Notes: a model not told the origin generated them from the sequence alone. Shown: positions 1-14,389, counted from the stretch's first letter. The stretch: DNA of 64,000 bases from Fomitopsis serialis (GCF_022376445.1 NW_025954961.1:1426001-1490000); one strand, 5' to 3'. Numbers and translations: made by a program.

Positions 1-772
1 ACATGTCTCTTTGTTGAGATAAGTCACCACAACCGTGTTCTTGCTGTGAACGGACGTCGAATATTCTCGCGACGCATGCGTACTGGTCGAGCTACGTCTT
101 GCATTCCGTGTAATGCATCGGGATCAGAATACTTACCGAGGATATCCGTTCGCCTTGATCGTCTCGGCATTTGGCGGTTTCGCGCGAGGTGTAGTATCTT
201 GCAGTTTTGAGCGAGGAACGTACATTGAAACCCTAAGTTCTTCGGCGACGATGTGTTGAGAGGTTACGCGGATACGTGAGATGGCACCATGATGCATACC
301 GGCTCCCAAGAAACGACGCTTTCCGAGCACAGAGACAACATCCTGCTTGCTGTGAAGAGCATGTTGGTTGTTTCTTTCGCGTCGCAACGTACCAGGGCAT
401 CCTGTGATCCGTTCGTCATTACTGGTTCAAGTATGCGTCGTAAGAGATTGCGTACCTTGTCAGACTCGAATCTGACGATGGCGAAACCTGTGTCGCGGCT
501 CAGCTCCATATATCAAGAAGCGGTTGATAGTAGTGGATTGTGCTTACCAGCCTTCACTGTCAAGTCCACTATAGGCCCGTAAATGGAGAGGTGCTAGACA
601 AGACATATGTTGTTTTCATGTTTGAGCGAGACAGACCTCATCTACTCACTTTGCGGAGATCGTCCTCGTCGATATCCTTTGGCATTTCTGCTGTACGTTA
701 GAGATCACGCTCACTCAACGCGACCCGGAAGGTGAGCTTACTGCCGAAGTAGACGCGACTTTCAGCAGCCAT
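1..772 (-). CDS. RRM-type RNA-binding protein, cut by the left edge
   Basis: The start codon lies at 770-772 on the minus strand. Joining canonical short exons gives MAAESRVYFGKMPKDIDEDD, then a segment with HLSIYGPIVDLTVKAGFAIV and RFESDK, then DVVSVLGKRRFLGA. This is the layout of an RNA recognition motif: RNP2 is close to RVYFGKM and RNP1 close to GFAIVRF. The N-terminal form resembles SR-like splicing factors and related single-RRM proteins. The downstream exon (about 133-230) encodes a basic, proline-containing stretch, and a donor site near 132 leads out of the window, so the C-terminus is missing. Which RRM protein this is cannot be decided. Exon joins are inferred by eye. Confidence 0.75.
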
Positions 773-3217
<2,445 letters not shown>

Positions 3218-3620
3218 GTTGAGATCGTATACGATGGAGAGACGTAGTAGCAGGCTTTTATGTGTCGCTGGCTCAGGCGTCCGAGAAGGATGAGTCCAAG
3301 TTGAGTCAGAGCGCAGTCGTGGTTCGATCAGGCAGTCAAGCCGACGGACTCACGGAGCGGAGAAACGCGCCCCGATCCCCGAAGACGCGATCTTACGCGA
3401 CAGCACCCAGCACGTGATCCCGACGCGTCCCCACGGCATGTTCGTCGTTCGAGTTGAACTTTCAACGCCACCGCATCTCTTCCATCCTCTCTCATCTCCT
3501 CCTCATCGTGCCCGCATCCACGACACCTCACGCCCTCAGGCAGGCCTGTCTTTACTCACTCTGTCATCTGTCCAATACTTCTCTGTGTCTACTTGTCTCT
3601 TCTGAGTTTAGAACAGCAAG
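3218..3620. promoter_or_regulatory. Divergent promoter region with a pyrimidine-rich leader
   Basis: This 403-base gap lies between the divergent starts of the trans-sulfuration gene and the expansin-like gene. The last 150 bases before the plus-strand ATG (about 3470-3610) are strongly C/T-rich, a common feature upstream of well expressed fungal genes. I see no clear TATA box. Confidence 0.45.
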
Positions 3621-4598
3621 ATGCGCTTGACCTTCATCGCCGGCGTTGTCCTCGTCTCGGTCGGACTAGTGCCGCTTATGACCACGACTCGTGCTGCCGA
3701 TATCAGTGCCTTCCAAAGCTCTCTGGAAAGACGCTACACGACCCCTCACTCTCTCGGCAACAGCTACCAGTTCGACCCTAGGGATGGATGGGAATCTGTC
3801 AACATTACGAATCTGCAATACAAGTACTCTCCATCCCAGATCGACGATAACGAGGAGGAACTGGACGGACCTGTAGTACCGCATGCTCACCAGCGGCGGT
3901 CGAGCAAGAAGACCTCGAAGAAGACCGCGAAGAAGACCACGAAGAAGACTACGAAGCAGACGGGCACCAAGAATGCCTCGAAGGCCGCAAAGACCACTTC
4001 GGCTTCCAAGGGCGTCAGCGGCCTGGTTGGGTCTGTCAAGTCTATCGTCGACACCATGAAAGCTGTTGGAGACCCAGAGCCTGTCACGATCACCTGGTAC
4101 ACTGGCCATGATCTGGAAAACCCGAGCTGTTGGTCGAACCCTACCTGGGCACCTACGGTATATTATGAGTCTTGTATCACTTGCGTTTCTTGCAAACATC
4201 CGTGTTTACAGGATAGCTCCATGGCTTGTGCGATCACACTGGAGGGCTGGGAAGGTCGCCCTCAGTGCTTCAAATTCCTTGAACGTAAGCCCGCCCCAGA
4301 CTGGTATGCGTAGATAGTTACTCACACTTGTTCAGTCTGTCAAACAAACCAGAAATGTGTCTTCGTGCGCGTAGTCGACACCTGTGCAGGCTGCGCCCCT
4401 GGTTCGAAGCACGTCGATCTCACCAAGGCTGCCTTCTCCTCTCTTGCGGACCTCACCGAAGGGACCCTCACCGTACAGATGCGTCCCGCGACTGATCCAC
4501 TCGAAGGCTGGTAAGTGGACCTTTTCTGGCATGTGATGATGGCTGACATTTCGCTCATTCTCTGCAGGCTTGAACAACTCTGGGGGCCGAAGAACTGA
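3621..4598 (+). CDS. Secreted expansin-like (double-psi beta-barrel) protein with a Lys/Thr-rich linker
   Basis: The protein begins with a hydrophobic signal peptide (MRLTFIAGVVLVSVGLVPLM, then TTTRAADIS). A mature N-terminal region of unknown fold follows, then a linker of repeated KKT units at about residues 93-120, then the barrel domain. Three introns join VTITWYTGHDLENPSCW, SSMACAITLEGWEG, KCVFVRVVDTCAGCAPGSKH, VDLTKAAFSSLADL and a short LEQLWGPKN tail. The TWY start, the VVDTCAGC motif and the VDL(T/S)..AF segment are typical of RlpA/barwin/loosenin-like proteins. Small fungal expansin-like proteins usually consist of the barrel alone, so the roughly 130-residue N-terminal extension is unusual. 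It should be extracellular and bind or loosen wall polysaccharide; the target is not evident. Confidence 0.88.
3898..3963 (+). repeat. KKT-coding 12-base repeat in the expansin-like gene
   Basis: Units of the form AAGAAGACC plus one variable codon recur about five times, giving the peptide pattern KKT(S/A/T). The frame is kept, so the unit number could vary between strains without breaking the gene. Confidence 0.8.
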
Positions 4599-4796
4599 GA
4601 AATGACCACCGAAACCAGAATCAGCGAAGAACGAAGACATTCACGGACTAAGCTTGCGCTGGCACGCACAAGTCACTACGAACACATCCATGGACAGCGT
4701 CTCCTACGATGTATTGATAGACACTAGATCTGTACTACCACCCTGTATTGTACTTTTGTCACTACGACCCGAGCATCCTAACGTCTCGAACACGGG

Positions 4797-7700
4797 CTAC
4801 GACTTGATGGCCACGCGCTTCCTCTTCTTGCCCTCGGCGATTCTTTCCCTGACCTTCTCTTCGTCCATGCCTTCCTCCTCGTAGAATTCTGCAATCCGTT
4901 GTGCGTCATTCTGCCGCTTGATGTACTTGAGCGCGGCGAGGTTGTACGCGATCGTGTCCTTCTGCTTTCGCAGCGAGTCGCGGAGATGCTTACGCAAGGG
5001 AATGAGGGCAGTACGCATGATGCGGTTGGCAACGATCTGGTGATAATGTGTCTTGAGGAGGAAGAATATGATTCTGGACGTGAGGACAATGTTCCAGTCC
5101 TAACGCAACGCTCGTAAATCAATTGAACAGCAGACCAACCGGTGTGATAGACTCACCCTCTGCGCCCAAACGTTCAGATACATCATCAGGCTCACCACCT
5201 TCCCAAACGGCAGCACTAGCAGCGCATCATACAGCGCCGTCCCGGGCACTTTCTCCACGACTTTTAGCACGTACTCCGCCGGCTCGACATCATACGCAGC
5301 CAGCACCGGATTCCTCGGCGGCGGCGCGACCTGTTCGCCGAGCCCGCCCGCCGCCTTCGCCTCCTCGTACTCGCGCAGTGCCGCGATCTCCCCGTCCGCG
5401 AGCTCGAGCGCCTCCATGATCCGTTCGCCCGCCATCAGCGTCTCTGTCGTCTGCTTCGAGACGGCGGTCGCCTCCGCGCCCTGCGCAAGCGTGGGGTCCG
5501 CGTCGTCGGCGCCGCTGCCGATGGGGGCGTCGTTCCGGTTGAGCGTGTCGGCGATACCGGACTCGTAGAGTTGCTCGAGCTCGCGCTCGCGCTCTTCCTC
5601 GAGGAATAGCTAGGGTGCCGTGAGTTGGCAGTTCGAATGGACGGCGTGGACAATGACTCACCGGCTCGTCGAGCTTCTCCCACACTCGGATCGACTTGTC
5701 GTGCGAGCCCGAGACGACGAACTTGCCGGTGTTGCTGACGGCCAGCGCCCACACCTCTCCGTGGTGCCCGTCCAGCTTCTGGATATTCTCGAACTGTCGC
5801 GGGAGCCGTCAGCCAGTGAACACCTTCCGAGCCGTGTCGCGACAAACCTTGTCCCCATCCCAGTACTTCACCATGCGGTCTTTGCCTACCGTCCAGAAAT
5901 AATGACTCGGCTTCGCATCGAACTCGCGGATGTCGTTCTTCTCGAACGCGACCTGCATCACGCTGTCGTCGTGCGCGAAGAGCGAACGGTGGCAGTCGCC
6001 GAAGTCGAGGCCCCAGATCTTGACGTTCTTGTCCGCCGAGCAGGTCACGATGAGTTTGCTGTCCGCGGAGATGTCCATGCTCAGCACTGGAAGCTATGTG
6101 ACATCGAAAGTCAGTAACGATGGTATTGTGCGGGAGAGGGGATGATCGGACCTTATGGCCATACAGCGATAGGAAGAACTTGAGCGTGTCTTGGTAGAAT
6201 ACCTTCACAGTCGAATCGAGCAGCGCGACTGCCAAAAACTTGCCGTTCGGGCTGTACCGCACGCTGAGCACGTCGTCCGTCATCTTGAGCGTCCGGACGT
6301 GCACAAGCGACAGCAGTCTAGCACTTCGGGGCTGTCCCCTCTACGTCAGAGCAAATCCGCAGACACGAGGACATGAAATTCACATTATCGCTGTCCACAG
6401 GCTTCGACTCCAACTCCCAGAACTTGACGTCCTTGTCCGCACTGCCGCTGACGAGTGCGTGACCGTCTGCGCGGACGTGAATTGACCATACAGTTGATGT
6501 GTGTGCTTTGACGGTCTCGATGAGCGTCGAGGAGGCGACGTCATAAATGAGGATGTCTCCCGACTTCGTCCCCACTGCGACCTGTCGAACGTACAGATGA
6601 ACACCGAATGAGTCTGTGTCTTCGACAAGCAGGAAACGTTGGTCGCACCTGTCGATCGCCAGGGAGGAAAGTGCTGCAAACCGCATGCCCGCACTCCATC
6701 GTTCGAATGCACGCCATCGTCTTCATATTCCAGATCTTCAGCGACCCATTTGAGCCTGACGCTAGCAGGCCATCGTCTGAGCTCAGGCACAGCGTCCTGA
6801 CGTCCGTCCGATGACCTGGCAGGTCGACAGAGTAGACGCGGGTCGCCTCGGGCTGCGCGTCCTTGCTCTTCGTCGGTGGTGGGATGTTATACACCTCCAG
6901 CGCGTTGGAAGCCAGAGCTGTGAAAAGCTGCGTGGTGCCCTTCGCTCTTGAGACGTCGTCGTCGGCGAAGTCAAACGAACGGATTTTGCCCGACGCGCGG
7001 ACGACCAGGTAAGGCGTGAACAAGTCGACAAGCTCGACCTCCTTGTCCTTGTCCTCGGCCTCACCGTCCACTTGCATCTCAGCGTCGTCGTGGTCGGCGG
7101 GCTTCTTACCCTTCGTTTGCTCTTTCTCCTTCTGCCGTTTACGGCGCCGCGCTTGCTTCTTCCTGATCTCATCTTCGGTGCGTATGCGGAAGAGCTCGAC
7201 TGTGCGGTCATGCGATTGGACGGCGAGGTAGGGATGCGAAGGGTGGAAGGTAATTTGAGAGACGCGATGGTTGGAGGCTAATGGGAGGGGGGCAACTGCA
7301 TGAATGAGCTTTGCCACCTGCAGGGCGTGTCAGGACATGCGTAAGTCATTATTTCGGACTGCCGTACCTCGCCATTCTCAGTTTCTCGCAGTCCTTCCGC
7401 GAGGGCCTCATGATCAATCCTCCACGCCTTGAGCTCGCCTTCACCACTGCCTGTGAATACGAGCTCATGTTTACTGTCCACATCTAGTGTCCAGATCTCG
7501 GAGCGGTGGGCGACGACAGTCTGTATGCAGTGCTGAGTACCAAGGTCCCATAGCTTAAGGAATGTATCCTTCGAGGACGTGAGGAGGTAGCCTGGAGTGG
7601 TTCCGGAGGAGGAGGATGGCTGTGAGGGAGACGCAGGGGTGATGAACCGTATGGCAGTGACTTGGTCTCGATGACCACGTAACCTGGTAGAGGTCAATAC

Positions 7701-8240
7701 ACTGAATCGCATGAAACAAAGTGCGACGTACCTGAAAAGGCCAGCCTCCCCAACGACATCCCACAGAATGAGGTCCGTGTCTTGCGAGCCTGACGCGAGT
7801 CTCGTACCCGCCTCGTCGAAAGCGAGTGAGGTGACTGCTTTCTTGTGACCGTTGAAGGTAGCAACAACAGACTTCTCCGAGGAACTCCAGAGTCGAATAG
7901 AGCCATCTGCATACCCGACCGCAAAGGTGTCTTTCTGTGGGGAACGAAGGATGCAAGTAACTTCCGCTCGATGACCTGTCTCATGCCACATTGCCAGCTA
8001 CGATACGTGAGATAGTGAACCGCACCATACTGATCGCAGCTCACCATCTGGCCCTTCTTCACGTCCCATACCAAGATATCCTCCAGTGCGGGTACATATG
8101 CGAGCTTGCCGTCATAGTGTGAGTTTGAAGACGAGCTGCAAACGAGTCCGAAGGCCTGATGATCCTTCAGAAAACACAAAGAACGACGATCTTTTTCCGC
8201 TCACCTCTGTGGGCCCGTGTTTCAAGTAGCTCTGGACCAT
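4797..8240 (-). CDS. UTP12: U3 snoRNP WD40 protein Utp12/Dip2 (WDR3)
   Basis: The start at 8238-8240 gives [20 protein letters not shown], the family N-terminus. Exons encode a double set of WD40 repeats: [64 protein letters not shown], then [56 protein letters not shown] and [20 protein letters not shown] charged Lys-rich segment separates the two propellers. The C-terminal Utp12 domain follows ([20 protein letters not shown], then [18 protein letters not shown]), and the protein ends in a basic [10 protein letters not shown]. It is a nucleolar part of the small-subunit processome (UtpB) and essential in yeast. Its promoter is shared with the divergent aminopeptidase gene 208 bases away. Confidence 0.95.
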
Positions 8241-8448
8241 GGTGCTGAGCGCGACAGAGCAGAGGTCGCTCAGCCACAGTCGATCGCTCGGCCAATTACC
8301 AGGCACGCCCGCGAATTTTCGTGCTTCACACGGCCAATGAATTTGACGAGCAGCGTCAAATACGGGTGGCCGCGGGCCGCCTGCCGGGGACGTTATGCGG
8401 GGATGCGGTCGCGGCGTCCAGAGACGACCGTACCCGAGCACCCCGGCC

Positions 8449-10244
8449 ATGATGATCAGCTCTGCTGCCCCCGAGGCCGCCACCCGCTTGCTTCAGTTCG
8501 TCAATGCCTCCCCGACACCCCTCCACGCAGTCACCACCGCCGCCATTCGCCTCGAGAAGGCTGGCTTTCGCAAGGTGGCGTGCATCATCGTGATCCATCT
8601 CGCTCGCACTGACACAATGTGTCTCTAGCTCAGAGAAAAGGACGACTGGGAGCAAGATCTGAAGGGCGGTGGCAAGTTCTATGTGACCCGGTGCGCGTAC
8701 ATCGACCGCCTGCCGCGCCCCACCGTGCTGATACCAAGCAGCAACCAGAGCTGCATCCTTGCCTTCACTGTCCCTCAGAAGTGGAAGCCTGGTGGAGGCG
8801 TCTCCATAGTTGCCACACATATTGACAGCCCCAACTTGAGGGTATGTGATCCTTTAGCTATCATACAATACTTCGCGCTAAGAACCGCTTTCCCAGGTTC
8901 GCCCAGTCTCCAAGAAGGCCAAGGTTGGATACCTGCAAGTCGGCGTGGAGACCTACGGCGGCGGTCTCTGGCATACCTGGTTCGATCGTGACCTCTCCTT
9001 GGCAGGGAGGATCATTCTCAAGGACGAGAACGGCGGCTTCACGTCCAAGCTTATCAAGATCGACCGTCCCCTACTGCGGGTCCCTTCGCTGGCCATTCAC
9101 CGTGAGTCTCAATTTTCAGTCTGTGAAACTCGACAGAATTGACACGAGGGCAGTGGAGAGGGGCGCTGGAGACAGCTTCAAGTTCAACCAAGAGACGGAG
9201 ATGCTGCCCATACTCGGCATGGCAGAAGAACAGCTTAATGCAGCCGCACAGAAAGCCTCCGCGGCTGAGGTGAAGGCGACAGGTGTTCAGGAGCAGCACC
9301 ACACTGCTCTCTTGGAGGTCCTTTCGCAGGAGCTTTCCGTTGTGCTCGAAGACATTCACGACTTCGAGCTGTACGACCCCTTCTCACGCTCTCATAGAAC
9401 GCTACTGAGACACTATCCAGTCACTTGTACGACACCCAACCGTCCCAATTCGGCGGTATCAAAAATGAGTTCATCTTCTCTCCACGGATGGACAACCAAT
9501 TTTCTTCGTACACTATCCGCTCTTCACTCGCCATCGTCTACTGACCAGCCCGCACTGCAGCTTCTGCGCGCTCGACGCTCTCGCCGCCTTCTCCGCCTCA
9601 CCAGCCTACGCCTCCTACGCCTCCTCAGCGACCAACAACGTCAACGCCATCGCACTCTTCAACCACGAAGAGGTCGGCTCCGTCTCCACCACCGGCGCGG
9701 AGTCTTCGCTGCTCCCCTCGCTGCTCTCCCGACTCTCGCCCACGCCGTCCGCGCTCGCGCAGACGATTGCGCGGAGCTTCTTGGTCAGCTCGGACATGAC
9801 GCACGCAGTGCACCCGAACTACCTGAGCAAGCACGAGGAGAACCACGCGCCGCGCATTAACGGCGGCGTCGTGATCAAGACGAACGCGAAGCAGCGGTAC
9901 GCGAGCGACGCCGTCGGGCGGTTCCTGCTCAAGAAGCTCGTCGAGAGGCGCGGCGGGAAGGTACAGGAGTACGAGGTCCGCAACGACATGTGCGTCCGCA
10001 GTTCCCTCTTGAGGCTTACTTGTTGCTGAGACTCACCGTCTGCGTGCGTAGGGCGTGCGGATCCACTGTCGGCCCCAGCCTGTCGAAGATGGGCGTCCGG
10101 ACGATCGACATCGGCTGTCCGATGCTGTCCATGCACTCCATCCGTGAGACTGCGGGCACGCACGACGTGCAGAGCATGATTGACTTGTTCACGTCTTTCT
10201 TTGAGGGTTTCGCGGAGCTCGATGCTGAGCTCGTAGTGGATTAA
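8449..10244 (+). CDS. Aspartyl aminopeptidase (M18 family, DNPEP/Ape4-like)
   Basis: The start MMISSAAPEAATRLLQFVNA at 8449 leads into the M18 fold. The metal and catalytic motifs are all present: ATHIDSPNLRV (His ligand), SPRMDN (Asp ligand), LFNHEEVGS (catalytic and ligand Glu pair), SSDMTHAVHPN (Asp ligand) and GTHDVQSM (His ligand). Introns fall where joins restore family sequence, for example FYVTR-NQSCILAF near 8693-8741 and DNQFSS-FCALDALAAF near 9507-9561. The enzyme removes N-terminal Asp or Glu from peptides using two zinc ions, in the cytosol or vacuole. It lies tail to tail with imp4, with about 200 bases between the stop codons. Confidence 0.95.
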
Positions 10245-10440
10245 ATCATGGAGTGTACAAGCTAAGATACATCTGGCACCGGACAATCCAAGCAAAGAAT
10301 ACATGCAGCAGTCGGACGTCGTCTACACACATGGGTCACGGTCGAAGTGATAGCATGTGCAGCCCTAGCAAAGTCGGGAGCGGTGTAAGCCAGTAAGATG
10401 CACATCACACCTAGTGGAGATGATGTGCAGATACATCAAA

Positions 10441-11608
10441 CTATCGACGCGCTTTCTTTTTGGGCTGCTCCGAATCCTCTGCCCTGGTCAACGGCGTGAA
10501 GGCCAGTCAGCAATGACCGCTTTTTTGCTGTTCTCGAGTAATGTGCGAGAACCCATTCGCGTTCTGCCTCCGTCTGCTCGATCGTGCCTTGTCGGATCTC
10601 GTACGCTGAGTACACGGTAAGTTAGGGAACGGAGGTGATGAAGAGTGAGAGGCGCACGTTTCATCTCGAACCGCGGGCCAACCTCCGCGAGCTGCACTTG
10701 GCGTGGCGGGATTTGACGAAGACATGATGCCTGCCAGACGGTCAGTACGCACCGTTCGATACGTCCGGAGCGCTACGCACCGGAAGGAAATAATCGTCAT
10801 CATTTGAAAACGTCATCACCCGCTTGCTGTCTTCCTTCGGTACCGGAAAGAGATGCTTGAGGACGTCCCGTATGCGCTCGCCCAGCTGTGAGCTGAAGTT
10901 TTCGAAGATGAGGTGAGGGTATTGCTCAGAGACGGTGGACTCCTTGTAGGTGCTGATATCGTGCCGGAGCTGGACGTTGTGTAGCGTAAAGAATACAGTG
11001 GGCCCATGGGGAAGGTGGGAGACAATCATCGCATCTGAGTGACCATGCTGGCGTCAAGGTAGAGCCCATGCTGAGGAAGAACTACGACGCACCTGGGGTA
11101 CCGCGATGCTCATGCAGAATGACGAGGTCCGTAACGTCGTTGGCTCTGCACGCCTCCGCGAGCTCCTTCATAACATAGTTTCCTCGGTTCACTCGATGCG
11201 AGTTCGGGAATACGAGCCGCATCTCCTTTGCGAACTGCTGCAACTTCGAGCTCGGGTCGCGAGACGTCGTGACGATGATTTTAGGGTCTTGAATCCCAGC
11301 CATTGAGTACTCATTATCGATATGCGTCGTCGGGTCTGTCAATATGCAGTCGCACGAAGGTCAGAGCTGGCATGAAGGCGAAAGGGCGCAATGCGCACCA
11401 GCCTGAGCCTCATCGAACGCTAGGTCCTTCCCCAAACTTTGTGCATGCTTCCTCATTCTGTCGGAAGAGCCTTGCCCGCCGCGAGCGCATCCTTGACCTT
11501 CTGCTTCCGCTCGTATGTCTGTCGTTCTTGAGCCTCTACAGACTTTGCATAGATGTACTGGCGGCGCTCACGGGTTTGCCGACGGATCTAGTAGTGTGTC
11601 AGATACTT
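10441..11608 (-). CDS. IMP4: U3 snoRNP protein Imp4 (Brix domain), with a one-base frame break
   Basis: Exons read [20 protein letters not shown] with a basic helix to [13 protein letters not shown], then [72 protein letters not shown] and [10 protein letters not shown], ending [12 protein letters not shown] at 10441. This is a full Brix-domain Imp4, needed for U3-dependent cleavage of pre-rRNA. Between LPTE and RKHA the frame is lost by one missing base near 11453; no splice sites are available there, and one extra T restores family sequence. The start codon was not resolved: ATC (Ile) at about 11608 follows an acceptor, so a very short first exon lies upstream. The last intron proposed is only 34 bases. 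Confidence 0.9.
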
Positions 11609-12690
11609 ATCGCATGTTAGAAAGGGATTTCGAGAAGTCTGACCATCGTGATAGAGCGTTCTCAAATAACGGCTACTGTGGTTTGCACTTGTCGGGTCTT
11701 CTTGATCGCCACAACGGTTGGTCTGGTGAACGTGGGTGACTAACTTACAAGTTGAAGTGTTCTGCCAGGCGCAGAAAATTCGACCGATCGTGGTCAGTGT
11801 TGTCGTGATAGGCGCCCTGAGCTGTTACTTACGTAAGACCGATCGTTCAACCTGTTGTCTGACAGAGCGCCCATCTTATTGCTCCCGGCCTTAGTACGCC
11901 CTAGTACGCCACACCAACATGATACATACTCGTAACTACACCTCTGCTACTGAGTTATGGCTGAAATGCACCCCAAGCCTGAGTGTAATGGCTTGCGCTA
12001 CGATTTGAAGTAAATTAACACCATGCAGAAACGACACGGAGAAGTAGTACACCGTGCTGCTGTGAAAATTCAGTGTTCACGAAGTTTACTATCACATGTA
12101 GCGTTCTGTGTACGATTTCTAGCAGCTGACAGCTTTTCGGCGTTGCTCTGCAGTTATTCTCTAAGTCGTCGTGCCATCCCTCTCGGCCTAACACCACATA
12201 TTGGTTTAACAGTGACTGCCGCCCTGATAACCTTTCGTACGATCTGGATCTCTGATGGGACTCGACTTGGCCCTTCGCTCTAGGCTTGTCTGCGCCTCCG
12301 CGGCTGCGTTCCAGACGGCGGCCTGTCTTGTCCCTCAGTGCCATCCGTCAGTGTCTCCCTGTATCACCCGAGGGGCATGGGCGCATCAGGTCGGATTGCC
12401 TCTGGCCTCCAGCCAGACTGTTCTATCCTACCATATTCGTCGAGTGCGCCTCCTTATGACACTGCGCCCTGCTTCTGGCCTTCTTTCCAGCCCAAACCAG
12501 ATCCTTTCATCGCGTCGAGAGTCTTCGGAACTACAGACACGATGACGCTGACCTGCTCAAAGTCAGGCAACACCGAGGGATAATTAAGAGTATATAAGAG
12601 GATGTATCGCTCTGGTGTGCTCACCATACATCGAGCACTCAGCCTCATTCACATACCAAGTACATCCTCGTACTCTTCTCTCTTGCAAAG
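11609..12690. other. Gene-poor stretch upstream of the small spliced gene
   Basis: About 1.1 kb holds the unresolved 5' end of imp4 and the promoter of the next gene. A minus-strand open frame at 12015-12344 has no recognisable motif and looks like chance. Nothing else is supported here. Confidence 0.45.
12591..12598 (+). promoter_or_regulatory. TATA box of the 68-residue gene
   Basis: The sequence TATATAAG lies about 100 bases upstream of the ATG at 12691, a normal distance for a fungal TATA promoter with a short leader. The leader between them is C/T-rich. Confidence 0.6.
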
Positions 12691-13002
12691 ATGATGAGCC
12701 TCATCCGCTCTCGTGCACCCGTAAGTCGCTCCTTGACCGAAGGATAGATTCATGCGCTCACCACATCCCTTAGACCTTGATCCTCTTCGGCAGCATCCAG
12801 ACTGCTATGTGGAGTTGGGTCTACATGCGGTGGCAACAACCGAGGTCAGTCTCCCCACTCACCCGCATATGCTCTGGCCTGACATAGCTGCTAAAGCGAA
12901 ATTAAGGGTCCTCTCCCTTCTCACATCCCGAAGGGCTTCATGGGTCGGGCCCGGTTTCGTCAGCAGCACGCCCCGTTCGCCAGCGGCTACGCAACATACT
13001 AA
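12691..13002 (+). CDS. Small single-span membrane protein, 68 residues, three exons
   Basis: Exons 12691-12720, 12774-12844 and 12897-13002 join through GTAAGT..TAG and GTCAGT..AAAG introns of 53 and 52 bases to give exactly 69 codons including the stop. The product starts MMSLIRSRAP, has one hydrophobic segment TLILFGSIQTAMWSWVYMRW (residues 11-30), and ends in a basic tail with KGFMGRARFRQQHAPFASGY. A basic N-terminus, one membrane span and a short basic tail fit a small mitochondrial inner-membrane or respiratory-chain accessory protein, but I recognise no family. A TATA box 100 bases upstream supports a real gene. It is too short and too split to show up as a simple open frame. Confidence 0.65.
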
Positions 13003-13547
13003 GCATACCGCTCACCATGCCCGCCGGACGGCGCACCTTGTGGAGGAGCATTGTCGCGCCCGGACGACTGGAGGTTTGTCGTGCTGTATTGCGATGGCGA
13101 ATTGGGCCCGCCTAGTTGGACATGACTCCTGCAAACATGAACAGGAAACATGGGAGAATGTATGGAACTGTTGTAACATAGTGGTTGTATACTTGCTGTT
13201 GTCGTTGAGTGTATATCCTTATTATCCGATGACCTTTGCATGGTCAAGCCTGGAAAATCTGCTGAGGGTCATTCGCGTCATGCCGCCCTGTACGTAACCG
13301 TCAGCAGAACCAGCAGGACCGCGAGAGGCACATGAAGTGTCGTGTCTCCCTGAGACCACTGTCTTCGTTGAGACTGCAACGCCTACAATGGTGTGCTGTG
13401 ATGCGCAACCATTGGCTATGGATCTCTTCCTCACGCTGGGACGGGTCCGACCGCCACAGAGGGCCTAAACGATTACAACTCGAGATGCGGCGTTAGAACA
13501 CAAAGTACAAGCACAAAGCATACGACGGTAATGATTTAACATCCTGG
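13003..13547. other. Intergenic stretch before the SmG gene
   Basis: About 545 bases between convergent genes. It is expected to contain the two 3' ends. I see no coding frame or RNA structure that I can support. Confidence 0.4.
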
Positions 13548-13909
13548 CTACCGTATTGCCTCCAAAGTCTCCATCGATGTTACGCTGTTTCCTCGGATGA
13601 CCTGTACACGGAATCGCCAAATCAGTCATGACTGGCCGAGTCGAAGGGGAGCGAGCCTAACTATACTTACAACGGTTCCGATGGGATGTTTTTGCGCTGG
13701 GGTGGTCTCTTCCGTCGCGTCATCAAGAACGAGGTTCAAAAAAAGGTCGTAGCCGCGCAAGACCCCGCTGACTTTGCGGCCGCCTTGAAGATGGACGAAC
13801 AATTTCTTGTCCATGAACTGGGATGATCCGAGCAATTAGCATCGCGAACACGCCCTTATTGTACCAAGATGCACACCTTTTTGAGCTCCGGCTGCGATGC
13901 CTTGGACAT
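13548..13909 (-). CDS. Small nuclear ribonucleoprotein G (SmG)
   Basis: Three exons give MSKASQPELKK, then FMDKKLFVHLQGGRKVSGVL, RGYDLFLNLVLDDATEE and, after an intron at the GTV/VIR join, VIRGNSVTSMETLEAIR before the stop at 13548-13550. Both Sm motifs are clear: Sm1 with G(R)xVxGxLxGYDxFxNLVLDD and Sm2 with VIRGNSV. The length of about 76 residues is normal. SmG is one of seven subunits forming the Sm ring on U1, U2, U4 and U5 snRNA. The first intron falls just before FMDKK, as in other fungi. Confidence 0.95.
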
Positions 13910-14389
13910 GATCGAAGCGTATTGTGTGGTGGGAGGAGACCGTGGTGTATGGCAGAGCCGGATTGCTGCAGGTTGCAACCGAGACGCGCGGGGCAAGGAT
14001 TGTTGGACGAGCGCTGGGCAGCCGCACGTGGACAAACACCCGCTCGGGCGCGCTTGGCGCGTGTGAGGACATCCGAGGTCGGGGCCAACGGTTGCTTCCG
14101 CTGAATACCAACGCTCTGACCCCAGCCTGCGCTTTGCTACGTTCTGTGCCATTCAGCCTCTCACGTCTCAGTCTAACAGACCACGAAAACATCCTTCCAC
14201 GACTCTCTCATACGACACTGCCAGGTTTCATCAGTATATCAATCCCACAGCCATAACCGCCAGACCTCCGTGAGTGTCAACTGTTCCAGGTTTCCAAGCC
14301 CTGTCACTGCAAACATTCCATTCGTCTCTTACGCAAATGTCAAAGATCCGTGGAACCTTCTGGACCCAGTCACACACACAGTGTAGTCA
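13910..14389. other. Divergent intergenic region, possibly with an upstream exon of the RGG gene
   Basis: This 480-base gap separates the divergent SmG and RGG-protein starts. The plus-strand reading SYANVKDPWNLLDPVTHTV near 14320-14382 looks protein-like and could be an upstream exon of the next gene, but I could not place a splice site that joins it. Confidence 0.35.

Noticed and set aside
3310..3340. tRNA-like B-box match (GGTTCGATCAGG)
   Set aside because: No matching A box or cloverleaf could be drawn around it.
12015..12344. 109-codon minus-strand open frame
   Set aside because: No motif, no plausible neighbours in splice phase and composition like non-coding DNA.
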